Shown one piece after another: positions 35,056 to 47,004 of a stretch of DNA of 64,000 nucleotides. The notes under the pieces are model-generated. The model saw only the letters and a program-made list of their open reading frames with translations, was not told the DNA's origin and searched no databases. The translations under genes and the position numbers were made by a program. How positions within the stretch are numbered: the stretch's first letter is position 1; each line of letters begins with the position of its first letter. The DNA is taken from the NCBI GenBank assembly GCA_018350325.1, contig JAEVLN010000018.1, positions 1,492,185-1,556,184 of the forward strand, read 5' to 3'. This DNA comes from Globodera rostochiensis. Its lineage: Eukaryota; Nematoda; Chromadorea; Rhabditida; Heteroderidae.

Positions 35056-35356
35056 TTATTTAAATTGTCTTGGTCCGCGATAGTTGCTGCTGGGTGGGCG
35101 ACGGCGACTTTGGAAGCGACCGCACGCCAAGTCGTCGTTGGCCTTGCAAATGCTGGCCACGCATCCGCGGCGAGCCGCACACTTTGGCTTAACTTTGGAC
35201 AAAACCGTTGACGTTCCTCCTTGACGCCAACGAGTTGATGAGTTTTTTGGTCATTACAGCGGCTTTTTCTGCATGCGTGATGTTATTTATTGTTGCCAAA
35301 TTGTCCCCAATAAAACATCCATTTGTTGTTGATACGCGCAGCTGACTTGCGTTTTC
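35056..35356 (-). pseudogene. GC-rich coding island with two overlapping frames
   Basis: The most GC-rich stretch of the window. On the - strand one frame is open from 35356 to a TAA at 35189 (NGCFIGDNLATINNITHAEK, then MTKKLINSLASRR). A second frame, shifted by one base, is open from 35250 to a TAA at 35056 (KCAARRGCVASICKANDD, then LACGRFQSRRRPPSSNYRG). The two overlap by about 60 bases, so a single indel or mis-splice would give a basic, cysteine-bearing protein of about 100 residues. Family not recognised. Either the terminal exon of a real gene or a young pseudogene. Confidence 0.45.
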
Positions 35357-36479
35357 TTAATCCATGATAATTTAAATTTTATTTATTTTTGTATTATTTT
35401 AGCATCATTTGCACGTACAAGTCGTAACAACTAATATTTTTTGCATTTTTTTATTATTGTTTAATATAATATTATTTTTTAAAACATGAATTGATACAAA
35501 TTATTTTATTATGGGTTCTGATAAAAACTATTAATAACTTTTAGTACTTTTATTAAATAATAATTTAATAGCATTTTTAATAAATCATTTCTTAATCCTT
35601 AAACTTTGCTTGAATTTTTTTTTATTCGTTACAACTTATAAAGAAGCACTTTCATAATCTATTCATTTTTCACGTTTTATTTATTGTTTTAATGTTTAAT
35701 CATTTAATATTTTATTTTGTTATAATCAAATTTTAATATTTATCTTATTATACTTTCTCTGTAATAACGTTTAAATATTTGATGTTTTTCTCCCAGAATA
35801 AACTGAACAATGTCACCAAACACTTTTATGATGTTTTTTTGTTTTAATGCACGAAAGTTAATATGTGCATATAATAAATTGATCACTTGAATTATTTCCA
35901 TAGCCTGTTTACCTTTAAATGTTTTTTAAAAAGATTATAACTGGAAATAATAATTTAATTGTTCATAATTAAGGATCAAAATTATAATATTATTTCTGCC
36001 CACCTTTCTGCCTTTCTATAAACGCTCTTGGGCAAGCTATTTTAGTTTTTAATTTTAATTTTGATTTTTCTCTGTCGGATTTTATTGGGCTTTTTAATTG
36101 AAATAAAGATAAAGACAATCGAGTTTTAATTTTTTATCAAATAATTAATTCATTAAATTATATTAAAATCGACAATTCACGGAAAAGGAATCGTATCGCC
36201 GATATTTCACGGATTGCCTCCGACAATTGACAAAAATATATAAAAAGTTCAATGAAGAAAAAATAAAACAAATAAATCAAGAAATTAGCTAATATAATAT
36301 TAAATATTGCAATTTAAGATTCAAAAGAATAAAAACATGGAATTATTGTACTTCGTTTCAATCATTATTTGAATTTAGTTGCACAATCGTGCAGAGAATT
36401 ATTTAAATTTTTGCCTTTAACAATTTGAGTTTATTCATATAACGCTAATAAAAGAAGCAATTCGTGTTTATATTTACAA

Positions 36480-37990
36480 AAAATTTTGCTATTTAAACAT
36501 TTAATAATTTTTTAAAACTGGTATTCAATGTCGTGGCGTCATTAAAAGTTTATGATGAATCAAAAGCCGGTAGCGAAGACGAATTTTTGTCCATTGGTAA
36601 TTTATTAGTGCATACTTTATTCTTGAATTCACGTTTTAATCGCTAAACTTTAATTTTTTTTTATTAAAATTATGCGAAAGATATTGCTGCAAAATGGTTG
36701 CTCCTGAAGTTATTTAAAATTTACAAAGATAATTTTGATGCTGCCTCACAATCATTTTGAGAATTTCACAAAATCCCGACGTAAAACCAGTGTCTCTGTA
36801 ATCTTCTCTTTCTTAGAGCTTTTTTGCGTTCATTTAATTTACATTTTAATAAAATTAAAAAGAAGTGTTGGTTAGTTCAAGAAGTTCGCTGCATTGATTT
36901 AGACTTTGAAAATGGTTTGGTTTTGCTTCTTGCTATAAATTAACTACAAATTGTTTATAATGTTTTTTAGTATTATTTTAACTATTTTTTTGTTATGTAT
37001 TAGGTATTTGTTTTATAATTTTTTTGTTTGATGAAATGTTTCGTTTAATATTAATGGATCTTTAGATTGCTTTTAATTAAATGAACATTTTTAAACAAAT
37101 TTTATTAAAAAATCGTTTTTGAACTTACCTAGTCTTTTTCAATGTCGTTTTCTGTTTGGACCTGTTTTTGTTTTTTTGATAGATTTTTTTACAGAAATTA
37201 TTTATATCTTCGTCACTAATTTTGTTTGGTTTTCTGAGCAAGTAAAATAAAAGGCAGGCTGTTGTAAATATCATTTTTCCGGGGAGAAACACTGGAGACA
37301 GTAGTCCAAGTGGGTCAAATACACTTAGCAGTTGCGCCAGCCACGTTTTGCTTTTTTGGTATCCAAAGGTTAAAAAACCCAGAATAGCATTAAAAATAAG
37401 TACTTGGTTTATTAATTTAGCGTAATATTTTCACTTGCTTATTAGTGTAATGATTTCTTTTTTATTTTATTCAGGTATGTTGAGTTAGAGATTAAGCTGA
37501 TTAGGTTTTTATAATTTAACACAACTCCACTACCCATTACAAATTAATAAAATATATAGTTATTTTTTATCTTTTAAAATTTCTTTTGTAGGTAATGACT
37601 TTATGTACAATATTCTTTTGTTTCTTTTGGGTACAATGACCCAGTTCAGAAGATTTATCATTTCTGACATAAAAGGCTAGACATTAAAAATAAATACTAT
37701 ATCTTTGCTTTAATAGGAGAGTTTATTAGAAATACTGGATTCCTTATTTTTACTTCGTCTTTGTTTTATATATTAAAAATATAAATTTGTAGTTATGATT
37801 AAAATTTACATTTGTTTTTTCTTACTTTAATACAATTTTTTGGGTTATATAAACACGCTTCATTGTTTTAAGCGATCCTTTAAATACTAAATTTTGTTTA
37901 CCTATGTTAAATTTTGTTAATATTTTATTTTTTTTCTGTTGAATATTTTTGTTTAAATTAATGCATATCTCAATCAAACGCTGGTATTAT
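36480..37990 (-). repeat. Duplicated block with BEL/Pao relic, copy 1
   Basis: Collinear with 47815-49385: ggtagcgaagacgaattt; acttacctagtctttttcaa; ggagacagtagtccaagtgg; ccagttcagaagatttatca; aatactggattccttatttt. Copy 2 lacks about 150 bases here and has different indels. Pieces recur at 50020-50165 and 52730-52930. Probably a block derived from one BEL/Pao element and its flank. Confidence 0.85.
37125..37430 (-). pseudogene. BEL/Pao retrotransposon pol fragment (RT/RNase H connection)
   Basis: A 101-codon - strand frame containing LLSVFDPLGLLSPVFLPGKM, the hallmark of BEL/Pao polyproteins (in the Peptidase_A17-type region after the reverse transcriptase), where the pattern is (I/V)-F-D-P-L-G-L-L-S-P-V followed by G-K. 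It is followed by SDEDINNFCKKIYQKNKNRS, in the place where family members have an acidic, tryptophan-bearing segment. The canonical YxDD and RNase H motifs are not found next to it, and the frame ends at TAA 37125. A single relic domain of a polyprotein that is normally well over 1000 residues. No ATG start, hence not visible as a conventional ORF. Confidence 0.8.
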
Positions 37991-38699
37991 AAGGCGACTT
38001 ATCATTTTATTAAGATGATGCGTTTAGACGATTTGTTTTTAGCAGTTGTTAATCTCAATGTTTGTTCTATTTATTTTTAATTTATTTTCCCAAAATTTTT
38101 TTGGCCGGGATTGAAAGTTTGCTGCCCGTGTAAAAAGTCGGAAAAATTACATCAATTTATTCATTTAAAGTGTAAACAAACGAGATTATTTCATTATATG
38201 TTTGAATCGTATTTCTATTTAAGCATTTTTTTGCAATTAAAATAACTCGGTTGTCTTGGGAGATGGGGAGGTCCCCCAACGCGTGAAGCATTTTTTGCCT
38301 TGGTTTGTCTCAAATTTTTTGTAACAATTTTTAAAATAGTGTATCTTATGTTTTAATATTGATTGACCATTTTCTTTTTAAATAAAATAATAACAAAATT
38401 TCTTTACTACTTTCATTTGTCAATAAATCTTTTGACTTTGTTTTTTTTGTGGGTCTTTTGTGGTGGTGTTTTTATAATTGATAAAATTATTTTATAAGTA
38501 ATAGGAATATGTTCGATTTAAAAATAATCGCTTCAATGTGTTTATGATCATGAGAATGTAGTTGAAATGTTTGTTTGCGCCTTTCTTTATTTTAAGTATC
38601 AATTTACTTTGTGATAATAAAATTTTTTTGATCAATATTTACTGCTTTGTATTATAGCAAAACTTTATTGAATCTAATTTTCCTCTTATTTTGATCTGT

Positions 38700-39340
38700 T
38701 TTTAGATTTTGGAAGCAGCTGTTGACCAAAATTATTATTGATTAACTAAAATTTTGTTGGTATGCGATTTTTTAATTTTAATATTAATTTTATAATAAAT
38801 TTATTTATTACATTTATTCGTATAGATAATAAATCTTCTATACGCTAATCTTTTTTGCCGCGTAATACAAAAATACTTCGATTTGATCACCGAGAATGTG
38901 TTTTTTTCCATGGTGTCCTGGTTGCTTTCTTTTGTGTCAATAATGTCATTGTAAATATGGATATTGAGATATGTTTTCATTTTGTGGGTTTTGAGTGATT
39001 TATTAAATCAAAAATTGCTTTTTGATAGTTGTAGAATGGATTCAAACTTGAGATTGAAGAATTTCTTTTATATTTTATTTATTTTGTTATTTTTCATTAT
39101 TTTAATTTACAGTTTATATTTTGCAAAGGATGTATTTTTCACATGGGTTTTTTGGGTCAAAAGTTTCATTGAAGGAGAGAGAAAGGTCATCTCCCTCCTC
39201 TTCTTCATTTTCACCGGATTGGTGGTGTCTATTGGCTGTAATAATATTTATTCAATTTTGATATCCGAATATTTTTATATATCTGATAGTTCTTGTTATA
39301 AGATGTATATATGGCATCGTTAATATAACGTTTATTACTT
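38700..39340. repeat. Three-copy unit, copy 1
   Basis: Aligns with 39985-40690 and 53225-54135: gattaactaaaattttgttg; ttattaaatcaaaaattgct; agttgtagaatggattcaaa; attgaagaatttctt; ggagagagaaa. The + frame YVFILWVLxxLLNQKLL is open in all three copies (ORFs 38964-39323, 40311-40499, 53580-53831). The - strand also reads protein-like at 38830-38960 (YNDIIDTKESNQDTMEKNTF). The coding strand is therefore undecided. Confidence 0.8.
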
Positions 39341-39375
39341 CAATGGCTTATTTGTAGCAATTTTGTTGTTAAAAG

Positions 39376-39510
39376 TAGGGTTGGACGGGACCGGTTCCGG
39401 GACGGGACGGGATATCCCGGGTTTTTCAGGTCCCGGTCGGGTTGGGATTTATTGAAAACTAAACGTCCCGGTCCCTGGTTTTTTGCTCCCGCCGGGGAAA
39501 AAATTACATT
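39376..39510. mobile_element. Left end of a hAT-like CCGGGAC element
   Basis: Begins tagggttggacgggaccgg, near-identical to the terminus of the complete element at 24501, followed by gggacggg/ccggtccc repeats. No right terminus or TSD found, so it is truncated after about 130 bases. It lies between copies 1 and 2 of the three-copy unit. Confidence 0.7.
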
Positions 39511-39984
39511 TACGATTGTAAGAGGAAAAGTAATAAAAGATTGACAAATTTTGAAGGTTTCACGATTTTTAGCCTATAAATCCGCTCCGATCAAACAATT
39601 TCTATGTAAAGGAAAAAATTCAAATAACCTTTATTATTCGATTTATAAGATAATTTGATGTATTACTCTAAATTTTGCATAAGAATAAAAAATTTGTGCA
39701 GGGAAATTTGATTTATTCTTAAAATACCATATTGATTTATATTTACTAAAAATTCGCTATAATTCTATGATTTTTTGGAAGGATTGAAATTTTTATATAG
39801 TGAATTTTGTATTTTCGCTTCTTTGCGCCGGAGTCTTGAGTGGATTATTGTTCAAAGAAAAAAACTTGCCGGTAGAGCATAAATAGGATCTTAGATATTT
39901 ATTACGATTATTACCGAGCAAATTTTCATTTAGGTATAGAAGTTTTGTTTCAATTATTTTAAATTCAGATAACTGTTGATCTCA

Positions 39985-40690
39985 TAATGGAATCGGTAAT
40001 TAACTAAATTTTGTTGGTATAAGATTTTTTAATTTTGATATAATAATAAATACTTAAGGTGCGCCATATGTTTTGCCCTCTTTATTTTGTGATACTCCAA
40101 AAATCATAAAAAAAAAATTCAATACTCAATGGATCGCTAGCTTTTTTGCGTTCTTTCATTAGCACTATTTTTAATAAAGCAATAAAGGAAATCTCTTCGA
40201 GAATTTTATTTCTTTTACTTTAAAGTCAATAATGTCAATTGAATAAATATGGATTTATGGAAAATAAGTAGTGAGGAAATTTTATTTGAGAATTAATTTA
40301 TGTTTTTAATTTGTGGGTTTTGAGTTATTTATTAAATCAAAAATTGCTTTTTGATAGTTGTAGAATGGATTCAAACTTGAGATTGAAGAATTTCTTTTAT
40401 GTTTTCTTTATTTTTACTTTTACTTGTTTAGAGCCTTTCACGCAAAAATTTCCTGAAACAGGGGTAATGGTCACGGCAGGACCATTGAACACTGGCTGAG
40501 GGGCTGGCTTTTCATTTAAATTTTTGTCCGATTCGCGAAGGAAGAAATTTTCCTTGTGATGTATAGTGGCTGTAATAATATTTATTCAATTTTGATATCC
40601 GAATATGTTTCTATATTTTTATTGTTCTTGTTAATTTTTGACACGATGTATATATGAATACGTTAAAATAACGTTTAAAACTTCAATGAG
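39985..40690. repeat. Three-copy unit, copy 2
   Basis: Tandem to copy 1 after about 650 bases. Its middle (40430-40560, with gtaatggtcacggcagga) is unique. The + ORF LLNQKLLFDSCRMDSNLRLK is identical to copy 1 over about 20 residues and then diverges. Confidence 0.8.
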
Positions 40691-41109
40691 AACCTCTTCT
40701 AGAAGTGGGATATAGTCGTAAATGTGACTGCCGCCTGCACAGAAAGAAAATATTTAAAATTTAAATTATTTAATATTTCAATAATGACTATTGTTTATAC
40801 TTATTACCACTTTTTATATTTATTTTTCATCTTTTTTTAAAAGCATTTTTAGTTTTTTTTAATATTTTTAAATGTGCGCTGGAAGTAATAACATTCATCA
40901 TTTTTTGGCGTTTAAATTTAAGTTTCATTGATTGGGCATCCGCTTGAGCAGGGGGTTCAGCTCAATTTGGGCACAGCACAGGAGTCCCTCAGTTTACAGA
41001 AAAAATATTAATTTAATTTTGAATGATTTTATTAGTTTTGTGTTTGAATAGTTGTTATTTTATGTTTAAATTAACTTATATTATTATTACAATTCAAACA
41101 AAATTAATG

Positions 41110-41520
41110 CCACCGTTTCTATAGAAAAGTGCTCACCGTGAGGCAGACAAAGAAAACCTTTTTTACAATAATATCATAAAAAAAATTATTGAATATTTTA
41201 TTTGGAATTTAATATTTTTTTTTATTAAAGTTAATTATTGTTTTATTTATTAGAAGTACGCGCTGAATAATATTTTATTAAAGGAACTTGAAAGCACGAT
41301 TGTCTGATACATTTTCATTTCTCTTGTGATCATTCATTCATAAACTTAAATTATTTAGCAGGCAATATGCCATAAAAGGCCATCCTGCAATGGTGCATGC
41401 AGTCACGCACGGTGTACAGTATTTGGGCTGAGCAACGCATAACAGAATTCTGTTTATGATGAACTGCAAACTTTCAACAGCCTTAGGAAATTTATCAGCA
41501 AAGCTTTGGTCAGCAAATTA
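41110..41520. other. GC-richer island, part repeated at 52.03 kb
   Basis: 41345-41425 matches 52025-52130 (taaacttaaattatttagca; ggccatcctgcaatggtgca; gcatgcagtcacg). On the - strand a frame is open for about 64 codons with clustered cysteines (QPKYCTPCVTACTIAGW). The + strand is also open (HPAMVHAVTHGVQYLG). The substitutions between copies look like CpG decay. It may be LTR or element DNA instead of a gene. Confidence 0.35.
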
Positions 41521-42189
41521 GTTTTTTTGAAACTAATTTTTAAATTTTAGCTTGTGGTTTCTTCCATGATTTGTATAGAAAACCCGGATTTTTCTATCAA
41601 AAATAGCAATGTCTATCTGTTTTATTGTTATTTGTTTAATGAATAACTTAATTTATTAAATGTTTAAAATAAATTGTTTAAAAAAACTTTGTATACCTTT
41701 ATGTACAGTTAAATTTTAATTATTAAACACATTTTGTTATTTTAATTTCTTTTTTATTTTAAAATTTATTCTATTTTTGATTTATTTTAATTTTAACTAA
41801 ATTTCTAAATAAAGATTTCAGTTACTGTGGTATATCTATTTTTAAATTATCATAATTCCGATACCATAAAATATTTTACATTCTAATTTTTTTTACCGAT
41901 CAAGGATAGGTGGAATTCCGTTTTCCGTTGTGACCTCAAAAATTTTGGAGAAAATTATAAAAAGAACCCCGAAAACCCGAATTTTCTTTATCCAGACTAA
42001 ATCGCTCTGGCTAAAAAAAAAATTGATAAATGACCCATTTTTAACCATGCTTTTTTTACCTCCTTGTATATTCACTTGTGCAATGGTTCTATGAAAACCA
42101 ATTTAAGTAAATCGTATCTACTAATTTTTCTTCAGCAGTCAAAATCAACGGATGTTATTTTTTGTTGTTTGTTTAAAGCGAGTCAGCGA

Positions 42190-42310
42190 CAAAGCTAAAC
42201 AGACTTACTCGTTTATTAATGCGGTGTCGAACGTAAAAATGTGCCGTCACACAGATGTGAACACGTTTCAGTGAGCGACAACAAATAAGAGATCACTCAA
42301 TAAGCGGAAA
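42190..42310. other. GC-richer patch, no gene call
   Basis: The segment around gtgccgtcacacagatgtga and cgtttcagtgagcgacaaca stands out from flanks but has no ORF or repeat partner here. Flanking 41.5-43.1 kb is AT-rich with nothing recognised; the - strand ORF at 41893-42075 is unsupported. Confidence 0.3.
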
Positions 42311-43039
42311 ATTTAAATATTTCAAAAAAGTTCAGATATTTTTTTTAAAAAAATTTTGGTTTAACGAAATTGAAATGATAAATCAGTTAAGTTTTTTTTT
42401 TTGCTGTAGTTATTTTATATATAGTAAAAAGCTGACGCTAAAACAAATCTGAATTTTTTGAGCTTTATATTTATTTATTAATTAATAAATATGAATGGAG
42501 GGCATTTGGAATTAAATTTGGTATTTGATCGACTGCAAATTACTGAATGATCATGTTATATTTTAAGAATTTGATAAACAATTGTTCATTTTAAAGGTTT
42601 TAATTCTTTACGCATTTTACAATTTTTAAATTGCTAATTATTGAAGGCTAAAGATCACAAATTATTGAATGCTTTGATTGGTGGCCACAGTTCCAATTCA
42701 CGTGTTTTGGTCTCAGCAAGTACATCTTTTCATGTGACTCAAATTAAATATGATGAACAATAATCATTTAACTAACGCTGTTTTAGTACAACAGCAGCAT
42801 TAAAATCGGTTGTACATTAATCCCTTCAAGTAAATGGAAAATGAGTTCCTTTTTTAATGAATTAGATTTAATTTACGTTCTATCAAAAATTATAGAATAG
42901 ATTTTAAAAGCTTCTTTTATTTCATAATCGATTTTTATTTTTCTTAGATACCAAATATTTTGTTAATTCAACAAATTATTGTTAAAATGGAATTGAGCAA
43001 ATATCAAATATTATGAAAATTTGGTTAATGTTACAAGCA

Positions 43040-43612
43040 AACAATCTGGCCAGCTGTTTGAAGTTGGATTTTTTTAAATTTAAAAAAATTTCCGTTGACA
43101 TTTCTGCTGAATTTAAATTCACGCCCTTTTTCCTTAATCTTTTTTATAAAACATTTTGAATGATTTTGCTACTTTATACCCACTATCTCTCAATTCAGCA
43201 CACAATTTCTTCGCACATATTTTCTCAATTCTTATTCACATTAGTTTACATTTATTTAAACCAAAAACAAAAATCTCAACATCTGATCCTTTTTTACGAA
43301 TGTTATTTAAATCAAACAAAAAATCCTTTAAGCTATTGCCACCCAAATTTCATAAACGAAAATTTGGTTTCACCTGCACTGCTTTCAGCTGCCAATGTTG
43401 TTGTACCCTAAATGAACTAAATTTTTTAACATTGCTAAAACATTATTTATTGAACTTATCACAATTCAATATAAATTTACTTCTTTGTTTGTTTTTTCGC
43501 TCAAATGTGCTTTTAGAATGGATCCGAATGTTATCTCCTATCAGTCAGTTTGTAGAGTTTTTTACTCCAATTTTCCATTCTCGGATATTATTAAAAATAC
43601 TTACTGATTAAT
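43040..43612 (-). pseudogene. Decayed coding-like sequence
   Basis: The - strand shows consecutive protein-like stretches broken by stops or shifts: SINNVLAMLKNLVHLGYNN; AAESSAGETKFSFMKFGWQ; LKDFLFDLNNIRKKGSDVEI; KICAKKLCAELRDSGYKVAK; KEKGREFKFSRNVNGNFFKF. The last two resemble class-II tRNA-synthetase anticodon-binding tails only superficially. The + strand ORF of 151 codons at 43156-43611 covers it and is most simply its antisense image, being rich in L/F/C/S. Function unassigned. Confidence 0.35.
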
Positions 43613-43649
43613 GGGTTGAAAATTATAAGAGTTTTATAACGTTTTTATT

Positions 43650-44050
43650 TTAATTTTGGTTAGCTCGTAACTTTAAAAAATCTAACTCAAATCCTCGAAC
43701 CATGTACTTTGCCTGCTCTAAAGATGAAATTTCCGTATCTTTTTTGATTTCTAAGTTGAGTCTTGGTTGTATTCCTTCTTGTTTTAATGCTCCGTTGGTT
43801 TTATTTTGTACTTTTGGTTCTACTTTGCTTTTTAGTTGAAAATTTTGATTTTTGACGATTTTTTAGAACTTTGCATTTTGATTTAAATAGTCCGATTAGA
43901 TCTGAACGTTTAGTTATGAATTTTTCTCCCTTTTTGGATTAAGTTGCACCAATAACCGGCGTTTTGGTAGGTGTTGAAACGTCTTTGCTGTTTGAGCCAT
44001 TTTCATTTATTGGCCGATTTTTATAAGGTTTGGCTATTTTTAATATTTTC
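43650..44050 (-). pseudogene. Decayed coding-like ORF, lysine-rich
   Basis: A 70-codon stop-to-stop frame at 43650-43862 (GIQPRLNLEIKKDTEISSLE; ends QAKYMVRGFELDFLKLRAN). Upstream on the same strand in a different frame come KRSDLIGLFKSKCKVLKN and RPINENGSNSKDVSTPTKTP. Composition and continuity over about 130 codons with one stop and one shift suggest a former gene, for example a Gag-like or nucleic-acid-binding protein of an element. That is inference only. Confidence 0.35.
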
Positions 44051-45423
44051 CATTTTATTATTTTAAAGTCCACAAATATTTTCATTTTTATAATATTTGA
44101 GCTTTTGCTCATTTAAATTGAAATTTTTTAATATTTTTATGTTTATTTTAAAATCATTTTGTATTGTATATTGTTTTGGGTCTCAGTAAATTCAGAAATT
44201 AGAATTATTTTGTTTTGTTTGTGATAACATTTTGTTTATGCTGCAATTTATTTTACATATGTAATTAGTTCCTTTAGTAATTAGCGGTCGTCTTTCCAAA
44301 TATTTCAGTTAATTTTGAAGAATGATCGCGACAAGTTCAATTAGAATCAATTTTTTATATCATCTCTCTTAACAGCGTGTTTATCAATAAATCAGAGTGC
44401 AATCTATATATTTGAAGTAGCTATAATTCAATTTGTTTATAATATTGATTTTAAAAGCCATTTATTGCGCGTCAGAATTCATTAATACGATTTTGTCGTC
44501 GAAATTATGCTAGTCCCCAAGATTTTTGGAAGTTTGGTGAAGACGCAAATAATTTGTTTAAATTTGTAAGCATGCACAAATAAACTTCCAGTTTCCTCCT
44601 TCTTTCTTCGCCCCAATTTTGTTCTTTGCCGTATTTTCATTACTCTTCACTTTTCTCTTTGTTTTTAGGTGCCGACTCTTCGCCCTCCGGCGGTCATTAA
44701 CGAGTTAAAATATGCTTAATGTATATAATTTCTTGTGCATTCAAATTTTTGCACTCAAATTTATGCAATCAAATATTTCTATAAGCTTGTTTAGGGTTTA
44801 TTTATCTTCTCAGAATTTGACGTTGGACCTTTTTTATTTTTATATTTGTATTAAAAAGTTGACATATAATTATTTATGATTAGGCGTCATATTTTAATTT
44901 AATCGAATTTATTTTAAGTCTTTAAAATACATTTGGTTGTAATATCGCATTATTACTATTTCACTTGATTTTCAATTAATCACCGACCGATGCCTTTGGT
45001 CGGAAACGTAGATCGCCCGGTACTGGCAAAGCCTGTTCTGACCCTTTTTTCTTGGTAGTTTTCGCCGTCCGGCTCTCCTTGACTTTTACATTTTTCATAG
45101 TTATCAATTTGCGGTTTTACCTTTTCACAAAATTATTTATCGCGTAAGGTCTTAAACAAATACAATTTAATTAAAATTTATTATATTAACTCAGGCACTA
45201 ATTTTTTAATTTTTTCAACTATAAGACAAAATTCTTAAACTTTTAACTTTTACGCACTTTTCCTTTTTATTATTTTTAAAACATTAATTAGCTGGCAGGC
45301 AATAAAGATTATTATATATTTTGCGTGTATCATCCTGCACTGTTGGTTAGCTCTTTTTTATAGTAATGTTTACTGTTTTTATTCTTATAATCTTATTTTT
45401 CAAATTTTGACTGCCCTTCCATT

Positions 45424-46128
45424 CCCAGCAAATTAGGAGCCCGAACGAGGGGAAAGTAGCAAAATACATAGTAACAAATCCTATTTAAAAATCTAAATAC
45501 AAATATAAATATGGGAAATGAAATTAAATGTCCATAATAGATGATTTTAAATACCTTAATTTAAACACAAAATATAAATAAATAGAAAATTACCTATAGG
45601 TTCAACAAGATATTTAATATTAATTTTAAAACCAATAAACACCCACGCGGACATTAACTCAATATGCCTATTTGTAAGTACGAAGGTGAATAATATACAT
45701 TATTAAAAATTCAAAAAATTAAATAAATAATACTTTCAATTGATACTGAATATCTGAAAAACAAAATTGTTCAATATATTTAAAATGAAAATATTTCCAA
45801 ACCGGGAATATTATAAAATAGTTCAAATTAATCCGCAGAGCAGCGGTTAATATGAAGAGCTAATCAGCATTCTTTCCAATGCAGCTAAAAACGACAAAAC
45901 AGTCGATTTTCCTCAATGTAATTAAGTGAATTTGAGAATCTTAACTATTATTAAATATTTTATTAATTAGCAATAAACAAAAAGCATGTTGCAATGTTAA
46001 CATTTCAATATCAAAATACGAAAAAAAAAACAAAATAGGTTGAACAAGATATTTCGAGACATTTATGTTATTTAATAAATATTTTAAAACCAATTCTCTA
46101 TTTAAACTTGTTAAAATTATTTCAATGT
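45424..46128 (+). repeat. Near-identical dispersed repeat, copy 1
   Basis: Matches 62605-63386 almost base for base, from cccagcaaattaggagcccg to ttatttcaatgt. Sharp divergence on both sides marks the unit. It is A-rich on the + strand. One + frame at about 45786-45924 reads coding-like (KIFPNREYYKIVQINPQSSG, stop, YEELISILSNAAKNDKTVDF) and is shifted by one missing base in copy 2. No terminal inverted repeats or TSD seen. Confidence 0.9.
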
Positions 46129-46137
46129 TTAACCTGG

Positions 46138-46195
46138 ACAGGGCCGGTAATCCCCGGCTAGAAAGAGCAGCTCATCATCCATACTGAATTTTATT
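46138..46195 (-). other. Short GC-richer coding-like patch
   Basis: Immediately right of the repeat, the - strand reads SMDDELLFLAGDYRPCPG and then a stop. Too short to classify. Surrounding 46.2-46.5 kb is AT-rich with nothing seen. Confidence 0.15.
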
Positions 46196-46504
46196 GGTTC
46201 TTTGTTATAAATTGTAAGCTAGAGAATATCGAGTTAGACCTAAGCTAGATTAATATTTTTTTGGTAGTTCATAATAAGTATTTTTGTTTATTCTTTTCAA
46301 CTATTAAGAATACCTTTATAAAAATCATTCTGAAAAAATAAAAATTTAACATAACATAATTATTTTTTGATTTTTTTGCAATAAATATTATAACATGTTT
46401 CTAAGCCTTTTTATCATTTATTGTAAATATTTTTCATACACCTATCACATAAATATATTAGATTTATTATTCAATATTAATTTTTTGGTTTTTATTAATT
46501 TTAT

Positions 46505-46630
46505 ATAAAGCTGCTAAATCACGTTTTAAAATTTGATTTATTAATTATTATAACAAAATATGTAATCTAATAAGAATTTTTAGTAATTATTTTTTCAATA
46601 ATTCTGGTGTTTGTTATTTTTTATTACGGC
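46505..46630. repeat. Local repeat, copy 1
   Basis: Matches 47215-47320 directly: gctaaatcacgttttaaaat; ttattataacaaaa; tttttcaataattctgg. The pair brackets the promoter/LTR-like island at 47.0-47.2 kb. Confidence 0.7.
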
Positions 46631-47004
46631 TATATATATAAATTTTTGAATGTTTTTGTTTTGTTTAAAAACTATTCATTCAGATTGTTGCGGGCAGTAG
46701 TTGAACCAATTGGCAAATATATAAGATTTTAATAATTTTTGTTGGTTAATTACGATCTAATTTAGTTTCGTTCAGATATTTATTCAATTTATTACTTACT
46801 TTTTTTAATAGGGTTTTCAAGTAATTTCCAAGTCTGATAAATTTTTCAATTTGGCGAATGAATGAAACCGTTTTAATTTGAAAAAAACAGGATTACATTG
46901 TTTTGAAAATTATAATATTTAAAGTTTGCTTAAATTTATTATATGAATTTTATAATTTTATTATCAATTTTGTTTTCAAGTAATTTGTTAAAAGATTTTT
47001 ATAT

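Noticed and set aside
36530..37390. UAA/UAG read as glutamine (ciliate-type code): the frame through the BEL relic, and frames at 45.79-46.13 and 50.19-50.46 kb, stay open if only TGA stops.
   Set aside because: In G-poor DNA TGA is rare and TAA common, so such frames arise by chance. The helicase frame carries four TGAs in about 237 codons, and the BEL/Pao element points to an animal with the standard code.
43155..43340. - strand peptide resembling the anticodon-binding tail of histidyl-tRNA synthetase (KLCAELRDSGYKV).
   Set aside because: Similarity is limited to about 15 residues of a common helix pattern; motifs 1-3 of class II synthetases are not found nearby.
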